The notes under the pieces are model-generated. The model was not told the origin of the DNA, did no database searches, and was given only the letters and a program-made list of their open reading frames with translations. From NCBI GenBank assembly GCA_964461335.1, contig CAYWTY010000007.1, positions 1-35,801 on the forward strand: a stretch of DNA of 35,801 nucleotides, in the 5' to 3' direction. A program made the position numbers and the translations under genes. Of the stretch, positions 7,255 through 15,144 are shown piece by piece (position 1 is the first letter of the stretch; the number at the start of each line of letters is the position of its first letter). The DNA comes from JAKJBL01 sp964461335 (GTDB taxonomy: Bacteria > Bacillota > Clostridia > Christensenellales > CAG-138).

Positions 7255-8325
7255 TCAACCTATAATTTGGGGTTCCTTTGTATAGGAGTTAAGCACCTCA
7301 ACACCATCTTCGCTTACAAGCACTAAATCTTCTATTCGAACGCCCCACATGCCGGGTATGTAAATGCCGGGCTCAATTGAAAAGCACATGCCTGGTTCTG
7401 CTATTGCCTCGCTTACACTGCTGCAATCAGGCGGTTCGTGTACATCCAACCCAATTCCATGGCCTAACCTGTGAGTAAAGAACTTCCCATAGCCTGCATC
7501 TTCAATAACTTTGCGTGCTGCATAATCTATTGAAGCCATTGTAGCGCCCGGGCGTACTGCGGCTATGCCTGCAAGGTTGGCTGCTCTTACTGCATCGTAT
7601 ACTTTTAGCTGCTCTTTGCTTGCTGATTTATAAAAGACTGTGCGTGTCATATCGCACCAATAACGGTTAACAGGCGCAAATATGTCCAGCAAGACATTAT
7701 CGCCTGCATTAAAAGAAGCTAAGCCCGGCTCATGGTGAGGTTCGCAGCTGCCAACCCCATAGCAGACAAGCTGGTTCTCTGCAGAATCCGCTCCATGCTC
7801 AACATGCAGGTTGCCGATTATTCCTGCCATCTCGTGCTCATTTATACCCTCTTTTAAGGTCGAAATTGCATTCGCCATAACTGCGTCATTTAAAGCTGAG
7901 GCTTTGCGCATCAAATCAATTTCTTCCGCATCTTTGTATCTGCGTGCGTTATCTACTGCATTTGAACCGAGTATTGGTTTGAGTGCGTGCCGCTTTTCCA
8001 TTAGTTTAAGCAGGAAATTTGCTGACCATGTTTTATCAACGCCAAGCACACCATCAGCAAGATGCTCTGCAAGTGATGAAACTGCATCATCACCATCACT
8101 ATGGTATAGGGTTGTAACACCATCCTGCTCTTTAATGGGGAATAGGCGGTTAATAAACAATGTTGCACTTGCATCTGGTTTGATTAATAGTGCAAATAAT
8201 CGCTTCCCTGGGTCGAGATAAACATCCGTTAAGTAGAATATTGACAACGGGTCGCTGACTATAAGCTGCTCAACCCCCATCTGCTGCATATTATGGGCGA
8301 CCTTTTTTAACCTGAATTGCTTCAT
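7255..8325 (-). CDS. M24-family metallopeptidase (Xaa-Pro aminopeptidase/dipeptidase-like)
   Basis: A cytoplasmic two-metal peptidase of the pita-bread fold, expected to cleave Xaa-Pro bonds. The 356-residue protein has an N-terminal creatinase-like domain (1-130) and the catalytic domain with all five metal ligands: two aspartates in DIFAPVNRYWCDMTRT, the histidine in HRLGHGIGLDVHEPP, and the glutamates in SIEPGIYIPG and VRIEDLV. HHEPGLA supplies a substrate-binding histidine. GGAG lies 9 bases upstream of the ATG and only a short gap follows the permease stop. It is therefore the last gene of the DUF3798 ABC-importer operon, which points to processing of an imported proline-containing peptide. 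The exact specificity cannot be read from the sequence. Confidence 0.9.
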   Translation of the reverse strand: MKQFRLKKVAHNMQQMGVEQLIVSDPLSIFYLTDVYLDPGKRLFALLIKPDASATLFINRLFPIKEQDGVTTLYHSDGDDAVSSLAEHLADGVLGVDKTWSANFLLKLMEKRHALKPILGSNAVDNARRYKDAEEIDLMRKASALNDAVMANAISTLKEGINEHEMAGIIGNLHVEHGADSAENQLVCYGVGSCEPHHEPGLASFNAGDNVLLDIFAPVNRYWCDMTRTVFYKSASKEQLKVYDAVRAANLAGIAAVRPGATMASIDYAARKVIEDAGYGKFFTHRLGHGIGLDVHEPPDCSSVSEAIAEPGMCFSIEPGIYIPGMWGVRIEDLVLVSEDGVEVLNSYTKEPQIIG

Positions 8326-8338
8326 TGTGTCTTTCTCC

Positions 8339-9643
8339 TTATTTAGAGATTCGCATATTTATTGTATCCGGGTCAAGGGTGAGCTTTGCTTTGCGGTTTG
8401 CATTCCAAACATATAAGCCAAGCGCCATGCCGATTACGCCGTAGACCATAAATGTTCTAAAGTATTCGCCAAGAATTGCTTGGCCAAATAATGCCTGCCC
8501 GATTTCCGGCGACATTATAAACATGGAATTAAACAGCAGCGTGCCTGCAAATGCGTGCCTTACTGTTGCCTTTGAAACCGAAGCGCCACCAACAAGCAGC
8601 GCAGCAACAGAAAACATCCCTATTTGATTGTGTGCTCCGTAAGTATTGAGTGTGCCCATGTTTTGGAGGTAAATAATCTGACCCCAGGCAGCTAAAACCG
8701 TTGAAATGATAACTGCAATAATGCGTGTTTTATCAACATCAATTCCATTAGTCTGCGCTATATGCTGGCTTTGCCCTACGCTTCGAAAGTCCTGTCCAAG
8801 CTTGGTTTTCATAATTAGCTTTGTGAAAGTTGCAAGCATAGCAATTAAAGCAATAGTTAGAACAGGTATTTTTTTAACCGTCATCAGGCTGTTGTTAGTA
8901 ATTATTGATATTACGCTTATTGCAATGCAAAGCACAAGCGCTGCCATACTTGCGAATGAGTATTTATCGCTTGAAGCGGCCAAAGGCATTTGCTTAGCTT
9001 TAAAGTGCTTGTAGAGCATATAAGCGAGAAATAGAACAGAAACAACGAGCACTGCCCACACAAAAGGTACTTCAAGCACTGATTCTAACGAATACTTTAG
9101 GCTTCCCATGTCAACAGTCATTCGAACTCCGACACCATCGGTTTTTATCATTGGGTGGGTTGCAGGTACAGGAATAATCACACCTACAGCAAAAAGCAGC
9201 AGAAACTGATAAATACCGTTTGCAAAGAACCCGACAATCAGGCTTGCAATCATCTCCTGGCCACGTGTTTTGTTGTAAAGCTTACCTGTCAAATACCCAA
9301 AAAATGCTGCTATTGGAGTAGATAATGCAAAGCAGAGCAATAAGCCGCCAAAGCCTTCTATAAAAAAGTACCTTACAACCACAAGTGCAAGCTGCGCACT
9401 CATTGCACCTACCACAATCCCAAAGTTTAGCCCAAGACCTGCAATAACAGGAATAATGAGGGAAAGCACAAGAAATCCGTTACGGTAAAAGCGGCTTGAA
9501 AGCTCCGTAAGGAAGAAACTCATTGGCACACCTCGGGCTACAGCAAACCCAAGTAATGTAAAAGCAATAAATATTACAGGCACCATATTGTCAGTGAGCA
9601 TATTTTTTGCTTTGCCGGAAAACAGAGTTCTGATATTTTTCAT
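8339..9643 (-). CDS. ABC importer permease (CUT2/BmpA-type)
   Basis: The 434-residue integral membrane protein has about ten hydrophobic segments. It carries the central permease signature RSVGQSQHIAQTNGIDVDKTRIIAV, matching the EAA-like loop of ribose and nucleoside importers (GxNxxAAxxxGIxVxxxxxxa), and a later GMFSVAALLVGGASVSKATV. It starts inside the end of the previous permease gene with a 4-base ATGA overlap, so the two are coupled. AGGGGG lies upstream of the ATG. It should form the membrane pore with the permease encoded directly upstream. Confidence 0.88.
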   Translation of the reverse strand: MKNIRTLFSGKAKNMLTDNMVPVIFIAFTLLGFAVARGVPMSFFLTELSSRFYRNGFLVLSLIIPVIAGLGLNFGIVVGAMSAQLALVVVRYFFIEGFGGLLLCFALSTPIAAFFGYLTGKLYNKTRGQEMIASLIVGFFANGIYQFLLLFAVGVIIPVPATHPMIKTDGVGVRMTVDMGSLKYSLESVLEVPFVWAVLVVSVLFLAYMLYKHFKAKQMPLAASSDKYSFASMAALVLCIAISVISIITNNSLMTVKKIPVLTIALIAMLATFTKLIMKTKLGQDFRSVGQSQHIAQTNGIDVDKTRIIAVIISTVLAAWGQIIYLQNMGTLNTYGAHNQIGMFSVAALLVGGASVSKATVRHAFAGTLLFNSMFIMSPEIGQALFGQAILGEYFRTFMVYGVIGMALGLYVWNANRKAKLTLDPDTINMRISK

Positions 9644-10707
9644 TCCCTGGAAACCCCCTTAACCTGAGTAAGTGCGTATAAGATTATTCCGTTTTGTATA
9701 ACCATGCGGATGATTTCAGATAAGTCGGTTCCGCTAAAGAGCTGGTTGGCAACAGGCATGGATGTTGTAAGCAGCCCTTGAAAAAGGAAGACACCTATAA
9801 TGACATTGCTTACACTTGCCCGAGAAGCAGTTGCGCCGCCAATAAGTATTGCTGCAACTGCAGGGAATGCCATATTTAAAGGAGCGGAATACAACTGTAC
9901 ATAGCCATAGCTTTGCGAAAAGAGGATTATGCCAATTGCTGCCAGAACAGTCGATATTATGTTTGCGATTATTCTGTATTTGTCCGTATTTAGCCCGGAT
10001 GCTTGGGCGTATTTTGGGTTGATGCCTCCGGCCATTATAGCTATTCCTGTTTTTGTCTTAAAAAACAGCCACATTAGAATGCAAAAGGCGAAGAATACCA
10101 AGAGCAACCCTGTGGGAAATTTAATTCCAAAAACAGTGAACATTAAAAATTTATTTATTATTGAGTCTGCGCCTACAGCATCCAGCTGTATTGTTTCACG
10201 CAAGCCCGTGCCCATAAGCCAACCCATTTTCTTGCTTGCAAATGGGACCATAAGCCACACAAGCGACATTAAGGCTACTATTGAGAAGCCTGTGTATGTC
10301 GCTATCATCATTTCTGCACCTTTTATGGAGTTGAGCAGCTTCCCATAAAAATAACCTGCAATAGTTGCTAAGGCTGCACCTGCAACGCATGCAAAGAGTA
10401 AAAGCCATATTCCTGTTAGCCCAAACTCTATGCCTGTTACAATTGTAAGCAAGCCGCATACTATTCCAATTGGTAGGGCAAAATTTGGCCCTGTTCCTGA
10501 TTGTATTGAAGGTACCATAGCAAGCACAAGGAGCCCGTTCATACCAAATCGCCTTAGCAGGTCGCTGAATAAAACAGGCATTGGCAAATGTATTATTAAT
10601 GCTGCAATCAATACTATTGCAAAGAAGATGCCAATGATTATAGTAGGCAAACCAATCTTCTTTGTTGATGCGTCAGCTGTGTGTTTTTCTGCAACTGATT
10701 CAGACAT
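9640..10707 (-). CDS. ABC importer permease (CUT2/BmpA-type), second subunit
   Basis: A 355-residue membrane protein with roughly eight to ten hydrophobic segments after a short cytoplasmic N-terminus. GINPKYAQASGLNTDKYRII is the permease signature that contacts the ATPase, and MAFPAVAAILIGGATASRASV parallels GMFSVAALLVGGASVSKATV in the partner permease, so the two are related paralogues. The start overlaps the ATPase stop by one base (TAATG) and GGGGGCG lies just upstream. With the adjacent permease it likely forms a heterodimeric channel. Confidence 0.88.
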   Translation of the reverse strand: MSESVAEKHTADASTKKIGLPTIIIGIFFAIVLIAALIIHLPMPVLFSDLLRRFGMNGLLVLAMVPSIQSGTGPNFALPIGIVCGLLTIVTGIEFGLTGIWLLLFACVAGAALATIAGYFYGKLLNSIKGAEMMIATYTGFSIVALMSLVWLMVPFASKKMGWLMGTGLRETIQLDAVGADSIINKFLMFTVFGIKFPTGLLLVFFAFCILMWLFFKTKTGIAIMAGGINPKYAQASGLNTDKYRIIANIISTVLAAIGIILFSQSYGYVQLYSAPLNMAFPAVAAILIGGATASRASVSNVIIGVFLFQGLLTTSMPVANQLFSGTDLSEIIRMVIQNGIILYALTQVKGVSRE

Positions 10708-12308
10708 TATTCGTCGCCCCCTTGCCCTGTATTTATTCGCTTGCTGCCTGACATCATCAGGCCAAAATCAGCGTCCGGTGCATCTGGAGGCAGAATTCCT
10801 TCCACCTTGCCATCACAAATAATTGCAATCCTGTCGCATATGCTCCTTAGTTCTGCAAGTTCGGAAGATGTCATTACGATTGTAATACCCTGCTCTTCAT
10901 TGAGCTTTTTCATGTGGTCGAGCACAAGCCTTTTTGCTCCAACATCAATTCCCCGTGTCGGTTCACTTACCAAAAGAAGCTTAGGGTCCTGTGTCAATGC
11001 CCTTGCAAGGCATACCTTCTGCTGGTTACCGCCTGAGAGGCTGCCTACGCGCTGCAATGGGGATGTGCAGCGAATATCAAGCTCTTTAATCATTCTTTTT
11101 GTGTGAGTGCGTATCTTTTTTGTATCTTTAAACTTAATAGGGCCAACGCGTCTTAAAAAGGAATTATTTATCTGCATACAGGTGAATACTGTGTTCAGCT
11201 CTATTGAACTTTCAAGCAGCAGGCCTATGCCTCTTCTATCCTCGCTGACAAACCCAAGGCCGGCTGTTATTGAGCCTTTAGGGTTATTCATTTGGAGTTG
11301 TTTGCCATCAAACAAAACTTCGCCTTTTGCAGGGTATATTCCCATAATTCCATTTGCTATTCCAAGCTTTCCCTGGCCGGCAAGGCCGCCTATGCCAACT
11401 ATTTCTCCCTTTTTGACATCAAGGTTAACACCTTTTACATCCTCGCCTGGCATTCTTACAACGAAGTCTTTTAGTTTTAGCATGATTTCATCGCCTATAG
11501 GCCTATTTAAAGCGCGCTTGCGCTCAAACGATACTTTTCTGCCTATCATTAGCTGCGCAATTTCATGCGTGTTCGTATCCTTTGTGTTCATTGTCACAAC
11601 AAGCTCGCCATCGCGTAAAATAGTCACTCTATCCGAAACCTGCATAATCTCATCAAGCCTGTGGCTTATGAATATAATACCTATACCGCTAGCTGCAAGT
11701 TTCTTTATTGCGGATAGCAGATTTTGCGTTTCACTCTCTGTTAATACTGCAGTAGGTTCGTCAAAAACAAGAATTTTCAAGCCTGTCTTATCAATTTCTC
11801 GGGCGATTTCAATAAACTGCATATGCCCAACGGGCAGGCCGGCAACAAGCGTGAACTCCTCGATGCCCATTTCCATTTTATCAAGTGCAGAACGCGCATC
11901 GGCGTTCATTTTGTCTATTTCAAGGCTCTCATATTGCTTGCCAAATATGCGGCTCACAATGTTTTCCTTGGTGATTTCTCTGTTTAGTTTAATATTCTCG
12001 GTAATTGTAAAACCTGGGATGAGCATGAATTCCTGGTGAACCATGCCTATTCCATAAGCCATTGCAGCATGGGGCGTGTTAATATGTACAGGTTCACCTG
12101 CTATTTCTATTGTTCCCTGATAGCCGCCTGTAGAGCTTATAACGGGCATGCCGAACAAAATGTTCATTAAAGTGGATTTCCCAGCGCCGTTTTCCCCTAT
12201 GAGCGCATGGATTTCACCTTTTGCTATTTCTATGTTGATATTATTAAGAACCTTGTTGCCATAGTATTCTTTTGTGATGCTCTTCATAGATAGAAGATTG
12301 CTTCCCAA
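10707..12308 (-). CDS. ABC importer ATP-binding protein with two nucleotide-binding domains
   Basis: A 533-residue fused ATPase of the RbsA/YufO type. Domain 1 has Walker A GENGAGKSTLM, a degenerate signature (VGHMQFIEIAREI) and Walker B ILVFDEPTAVL. Domain 2 has a degenerate Walker A (GLAGQGKLGIANG), a canonical signature LSGGNQQKVCLARAL and VSEPTRGIDVGAK. This asymmetric layout is normal for the CUT2/BmpA class. An ATG exists at 12326 but has no ribosome binding site, whereas GGGGGG lies 6 bases before the in-frame TTG at 12308, so I prefer TTG. The gene is followed without a gap by the two permeases. Confidence 0.9.
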   Translation of the reverse strand: MGSNLLSMKSITKEYYGNKVLNNINIEIAKGEIHALIGENGAGKSTLMNILFGMPVISSTGGYQGTIEIAGEPVHINTPHAAMAYGIGMVHQEFMLIPGFTITENIKLNREITKENIVSRIFGKQYESLEIDKMNADARSALDKMEMGIEEFTLVAGLPVGHMQFIEIAREIDKTGLKILVFDEPTAVLTESETQNLLSAIKKLAASGIGIIFISHRLDEIMQVSDRVTILRDGELVVTMNTKDTNTHEIAQLMIGRKVSFERKRALNRPIGDEIMLKLKDFVVRMPGEDVKGVNLDVKKGEIVGIGGLAGQGKLGIANGIMGIYPAKGEVLFDGKQLQMNNPKGSITAGLGFVSEDRRGIGLLLESSIELNTVFTCMQINNSFLRRVGPIKFKDTKKIRTHTKRMIKELDIRCTSPLQRVGSLSGGNQQKVCLARALTQDPKLLLVSEPTRGIDVGAKRLVLDHMKKLNEEQGITIVMTSSELAELRSICDRIAIICDGKVEGILPPDAPDADFGLMMSGSKRINTGQGGDE

Positions 12309-12365
12309 GGTATTCCCCCCAGACATGCGTATTATTTACAATAATAGCATATAAAAATAATATAA

Positions 12366-12422
12366 GATGAGGATGGATCAATGGATAACTATAATCGCGA
12401 TACATCCTCATCATATAGGTTG
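12366..12422 (-). terminator. Intercistronic hairpin, probable leaky terminator or transcript-stabilising element
   Basis: A 10-bp stem is formed by GATGAGGATG (12366-12375) and CATCCTCATC (12413-12422), and on the minus strand it is followed by a T-rich tail. A second hairpin with a bulge lies at 12425-12452. Together they separate the binding-protein gene from the ATPase gene of the same operon. Such elements commonly raise expression of the binding protein over the membrane subunits. Confidence 0.55.
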
Positions 12423-12478
12423 GTTTTAAGCTCGCTTTATAAACAAGCTAAATATAATATGCTTCACCTTCATACAGC

Positions 12479-13615
12479 TTAGCCGCCGTAGGTAAGGAAA
12501 TCCATAAGGAACAGGTAGTAATTGTCGTATGTAACGCCGCTCTCTGTGTATGGGTTAAGGGAAATAGGCAGGCCGGCATACTCTGACATGCATGCTTCAA
12601 TAGCTTTTTGGTCAACTTTGCCGTCTGTTTCGCCTTTCATCCATTTTACTGCATAGTCTGTGCTTGCAATAGTGCACATCATAGCAGCAGGTACGGGCCA
12701 TGTGGAGAAGCGACCGCCTAAACCTGCATCCACAAGGATTTTTGTTGTTTGGTCTATTACATCCTGCATTCCGCCAACAAGGTCTTCCGGCACTTCAACA
12801 CCCAATGCGGCCGGGAAACCGTGGTAAGGAGAGGGGCAGCATGGCTGCGGGTAAATCGCACCTGCTTCAAACGCAGCCTTAATAAGCGGAATCTGCATTG
12901 CGCAGTTGGTTGAGAAGAAAGCAGTATCTTTACCGTATTTGTCGACCATTTTGGGAACATCTTCAAGTATGAACTGCTGTGCGCCCGGAAGCCCGGAGTC
13001 GCCTGTGGGGTCGGGGGCTGTTGCATCAACAAATTCAATGCCTAATTCTTTGCATGTCTGCTTCATTAAATCACGGCGTGAAGCAAGAAGCACAATGGAC
13101 ATATGTCTTGGGAAGGAGTAATGGACAAACACCTTTGCTCCCTGTTTTTGTGCCTGCGTAGGTACAGCAACTCCCATCTGAAGCTCATCAGGCTGCAGCA
13201 CATAGTCTGCGCGTGAGCATACGTCCGGCGGGTTTTCCTGTGGCGAAGCATAAACAATCAGGACTTCTTCCTTTTTGCGTGCTTCGAGGAACTTATCTAC
13301 CGCAGCGTTTGTGCCTGGCACTGCCTGGTTAATTATGAGCACCTTAATTGCAGGGTCTGCAGCAAGCTTAGCGACAACACTAATCATCTGCTCCTGCTCT
13401 GTCATAAAGTTGTCGGGCCAAAGTGCATGGACAATCTTATCTTCGCCATACTTTTCGACCATTGCCTGTGCAGAGCGAAACTCCTCTTCGTTTTGGGATA
13501 CAGTGTTTGTGATAATAGCTATCTTGCCTTCTTTTGAGGCAGTAGCCGGCTTTGCGCAAGCTGCAAGGCTAAGAGCCATTGCGAGTGCCATAAGGATACA
13601 CAAAGCTTTTTTCAT
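12479..13615 (-). CDS. DUF3798 substrate-binding lipoprotein of an uncharacterised ABC importer
   Basis: A 378-residue lipoprotein with signal peptide MKKALCILMALAMALSLAAC (lipobox SLAAC, cysteine 20). The mature protein is a periplasmic-binding-protein fold with KIAIITNTVSQNEEEFRSAQ near its start, then PAIKVLIINQAVPGTNAAV and YASPQENPPDVCSRADYVL. This matches the DUF3798 family of Firmicutes. The family resembles the BmpA/LacI binding proteins, but its ligand is not known to me. The ATG has GGAGG 9 bases upstream. It is followed, after two hairpins, by the ATPase, two permeases and an M24 peptidase in the same orientation, so it supplies the specificity of that importer. The family assignment is fairly secure; the ligand is open. 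Confidence 0.88.
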   Translation of the reverse strand: MKKALCILMALAMALSLAACAKPATASKEGKIAIITNTVSQNEEEFRSAQAMVEKYGEDKIVHALWPDNFMTEQEQMISVVAKLAADPAIKVLIINQAVPGTNAAVDKFLEARKKEEVLIVYASPQENPPDVCSRADYVLQPDELQMGVAVPTQAQKQGAKVFVHYSFPRHMSIVLLASRRDLMKQTCKELGIEFVDATAPDPTGDSGLPGAQQFILEDVPKMVDKYGKDTAFFSTNCAMQIPLIKAAFEAGAIYPQPCCPSPYHGFPAALGVEVPEDLVGGMQDVIDQTTKILVDAGLGGRFSTWPVPAAMMCTIASTDYAVKWMKGETDGKVDQKAIEACMSEYAGLPISLNPYTESGVTYDNYYLFLMDFLTYGG

Positions 13616-13665
13616 TCTTGTTGTCCTCCAATAAGATTAATAGAGTGATATACACCCCCACGAAA

Positions 13666-13694
13666 ACGGTATCACGCAATAACGAATGAGTCAA
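13666..13694 (-). promoter_or_regulatory. Promoter of the DUF3798 ABC operon
   Basis: Minus strand TTGACT (13694-13689), 17-base spacer, TACCGT (13671-13666). The -10 box is poor but carries an extended -10 TG one base before it. The start codon follows about 50 bases downstream. Confidence 0.5.
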
Positions 13695-13749
13695 CCCATA
13701 AATTGCATCCATAAATAGCTGTAGTTTGAATATTGGGTTCTTTTACATA

Positions 13750-13763
13750 TATGGTTAACCATA
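13750..13763. promoter_or_regulatory. Perfect 14-bp palindrome between divergent promoters (operator candidate)
   Basis: TATGGTTAACCATA is fully palindromic. It lies 56 bases upstream of the DUF3798-operon -35 box and 22 bases upstream of the -35 box of the riboswitch promoter, a position suited to a dimeric regulator. I did not find a second copy in the window. Confidence 0.35.
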
Positions 13764-13784
13764 GAGCTGTTCTGCTTGAAATTA

Positions 13785-13813
13785 TTGCAAAGACCATACT
13801 CAAATGGTATACT
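13785..13813 (+). promoter_or_regulatory. Promoter of the cobalamin-riboswitch transcript
   Basis: TTGCAA (13785-13790), 17-base spacer, TATACT (13808-13813), with extended -10 TG at 13805-13806. Predicted transcription start around 13820, just before the riboswitch. Confidence 0.7.
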
Positions 13814-13832
13814 CAAAATAATTGAATATTGA

Positions 13833-14062
13833 AGCTTTCAGGTGCCTGTTGCTGGAGATTATCCGGCATGGCCTAACAAGGAAGAGGTAGCTGCCTGCTG
13901 CAGTGCATATTTTTAAATATGCATGTACAACTTGCAGACTCCCGCGAACCCGTCGCTGTAATAGCGGAGCCTACACCCATAACGCCACTGGGAAACCGGG
14001 AAGGCGGGTGTGAGTTATGATGCTTAGCCAGAAGACTTGCCTGAAGGAGCGGTACAAAAACC
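13833..14062 (+). promoter_or_regulatory. Cobalamin riboswitch
   Basis: The leader carries the conserved blocks of the B12 riboswitch in order: an entry GGTGCC, then AACAAGGAAG, then CCCGTCGCTGTAATAGCGGAG, then the B12 box region GCCACTGGGAAACCGGGAAGG, and the closing TTAGCCAGAAGACTTGCC. Boundaries are approximate. Downstream, CCCCTTT at 14099-14105 is complementary to AAAGGGG at 14137-14143, which includes the ribosome binding site of the next gene. In the B12-bound state this pairing could hide the site, so control is probably at translation. A hairpin at about 14051-14081 between aptamer and this pair may be the competing structure. Confidence 0.92.
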
Positions 14063-14098
14063 ACGGGACTTGGTTTGTGCATGTTATATTGCCAGCTG

Positions 14099-14143
14099 CC
14101 CCTTTTTCTGCCCGAATGCTTCAAATCGAAATAGAGAAAGGGG
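14099..14143 (+). promoter_or_regulatory. Riboswitch expression platform, ribosome-binding-site sequestering stem
   Basis: CCCCTTT (14099-14105) pairs over 7 bp with AAAGGGG (14137-14143), burying the AGGGG that serves the start codon at 14151. No terminator-type T run follows, which favours translational over transcriptional control. Confidence 0.55.
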
Positions 14144-14150
14144 TTTTATC

Positions 14151-14549
14151 ATGTCAAAAAATAAAACTAAACGGCTTTTGTTAATTGCTTTGGCGCTAAT
14201 TGTATTTGCTGCTGCAGCTATCTTGGTTCACACACAGTTTGTAAGACCAGAAGCCGGCAATAAGGTGCTTGAAATAAGCATAGTACATGGTGATGCAAGC
14301 AATAAGGAACTTAAAATTAATACTGATGCCGAATATTTAAGGGGTGCGCTGGAAGAACGCGGGTTAATTGAAGGAACGGAATCAGCTTACGGCCTGTTTG
14401 TTCACACTGTTGATGGAGAAACTGCAGACGAAGGCCTGCAGCAATGGTGGTGCTTTACAAAAGCCGGAGACCAGCTCCATACAGGCATTGATTCAACCCC
14501 TATAAGCGATGGAGATGCTTTTGAGATTACCCTTACAACAGGTTGGTAA
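14151..14549 (+). CDS. Membrane-anchored DUF4430 protein (transcobalamin-like domain)
   Basis: A 132-residue protein with a basic start (MSKNKTKR) and one hydrophobic segment (residues 9-27), leaving a domain outside the cell. That domain matches DUF4430: TDAEYLRGALEERGLIEGTE, then YGLFVHTVDGETAD, WWCFTKAGDQLHTGIDSTPI and a C-terminal DGDAFEITLTTGW. DUF4430 is related to the C-terminal beta domain of transcobalamin and intrinsic factor, and is often found next to cobalamin transport genes. A role as an accessory B12-capture protein is therefore plausible. There is no lipobox. Start chosen by the AAAGGGG site 7 bases upstream. The next gene starts 5 bases after the stop. Expression should fall when cobalamin is plentiful, given the riboswitch. 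Confidence 0.85.
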   Translation: MSKNKTKRLLLIALALIVFAAAAILVHTQFVRPEAGNKVLEISIVHGDASNKELKINTDAEYLRGALEERGLIEGTESAYGLFVHTVDGETADEGLQQWWCFTKAGDQLHTGIDSTPISDGDAFEITLTTGW

Positions 14550-14554
14550 GTTAA

Positions 14555-15112
14555 GTGAACAAGAATGAAGGAGCAACGGCCGCTGCAAAAAGCCGCAAGC
14601 GAAATATGTATAGCCATGTGGCAACTATGGGCATGTTGGGTGCGCTGCTTGTTATTGTTCAGGTTGCACTTTCATTTCTGCCGAACATTGAGCTTGTTTC
14701 GCTGCTTATTATTGTATATGCCCTAGTTATTGGCAAGGCAGTTTTTGCTCCGATTGCAGTATTTATATTAACAGAAGGGCTTATATATGGCTTCGGCTTA
14801 TGGTGGCTGAACTATATTTATATATGGCCGCTGCTTGCGCTCCTTGCGCTTTTACTTCGCAAGGAGCGTAGCAGGGTGTTTTGGGCTGTTATAAGCGGAG
14901 GTTTCGGTTTATTCTTTGGTGCGCTTTGTGCATTGCCATATTTGTTTATAGGTGGGCTTTCAACTGCTATTGCTTATTGGATTGGAGGCATCCCGTTTGA
15001 TATTCTCCACGGGGTGGGAAATGCGGCTGTTGCATTTTTCCTATTTACTCCAAGCATTAAGGCATTTGAATGGCTAATGAATAGCTCTCATCTGGTAAAA
15101 ACGAAAGAATAG
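14555..15112 (+). CDS. ECF transporter S component, probable cobalamin-specific
   Basis: A 185-residue membrane protein with five or six hydrophobic segments and the S-component pattern of a small, very hydrophobic protein (ELVSLLIIVYALVIGKAVF, then LIYGFGLWWLNYIYIWPLL and GGIPFDILHGVGNAAVAFF). S components bind the vitamin and work with a shared EcfAA'T module, which is not in this window. The cobalamin riboswitch and DUF4430 neighbour point to vitamin B12 or a precursor as substrate, as with CbrT-type proteins. The start is GTG at 14555 just after the previous stop; the GGTTGG/GGTAAG stretch is its weak ribosome binding site. A later ATG at about residue 18 lacks one. Confidence 0.87.
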   Translation: MNKNEGATAAAKSRKRNMYSHVATMGMLGALLVIVQVALSFLPNIELVSLLIIVYALVIGKAVFAPIAVFILTEGLIYGFGLWWLNYIYIWPLLALLALLLRKERSRVFWAVISGGFGLFFGALCALPYLFIGGLSTAIAYWIGGIPFDILHGVGNAAVAFFLFTPSIKAFEWLMNSSHLVKTKE

Positions 15113-15144
15113 AGCACCAGAAGCGTTGGCATACTTTTGGTATA

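Noticed and set aside
12309..12326. ATG start of the ABC ATPase
   Set aside because: No ribosome binding site upstream; a GGGGGG lies just ahead of the TTG at 12308. It remains a possible alternative.
13873..14124. Open frame on the minus strand across the leader
   Set aside because: It overlaps the cobalamin riboswitch aptamer and has no protein-like features.
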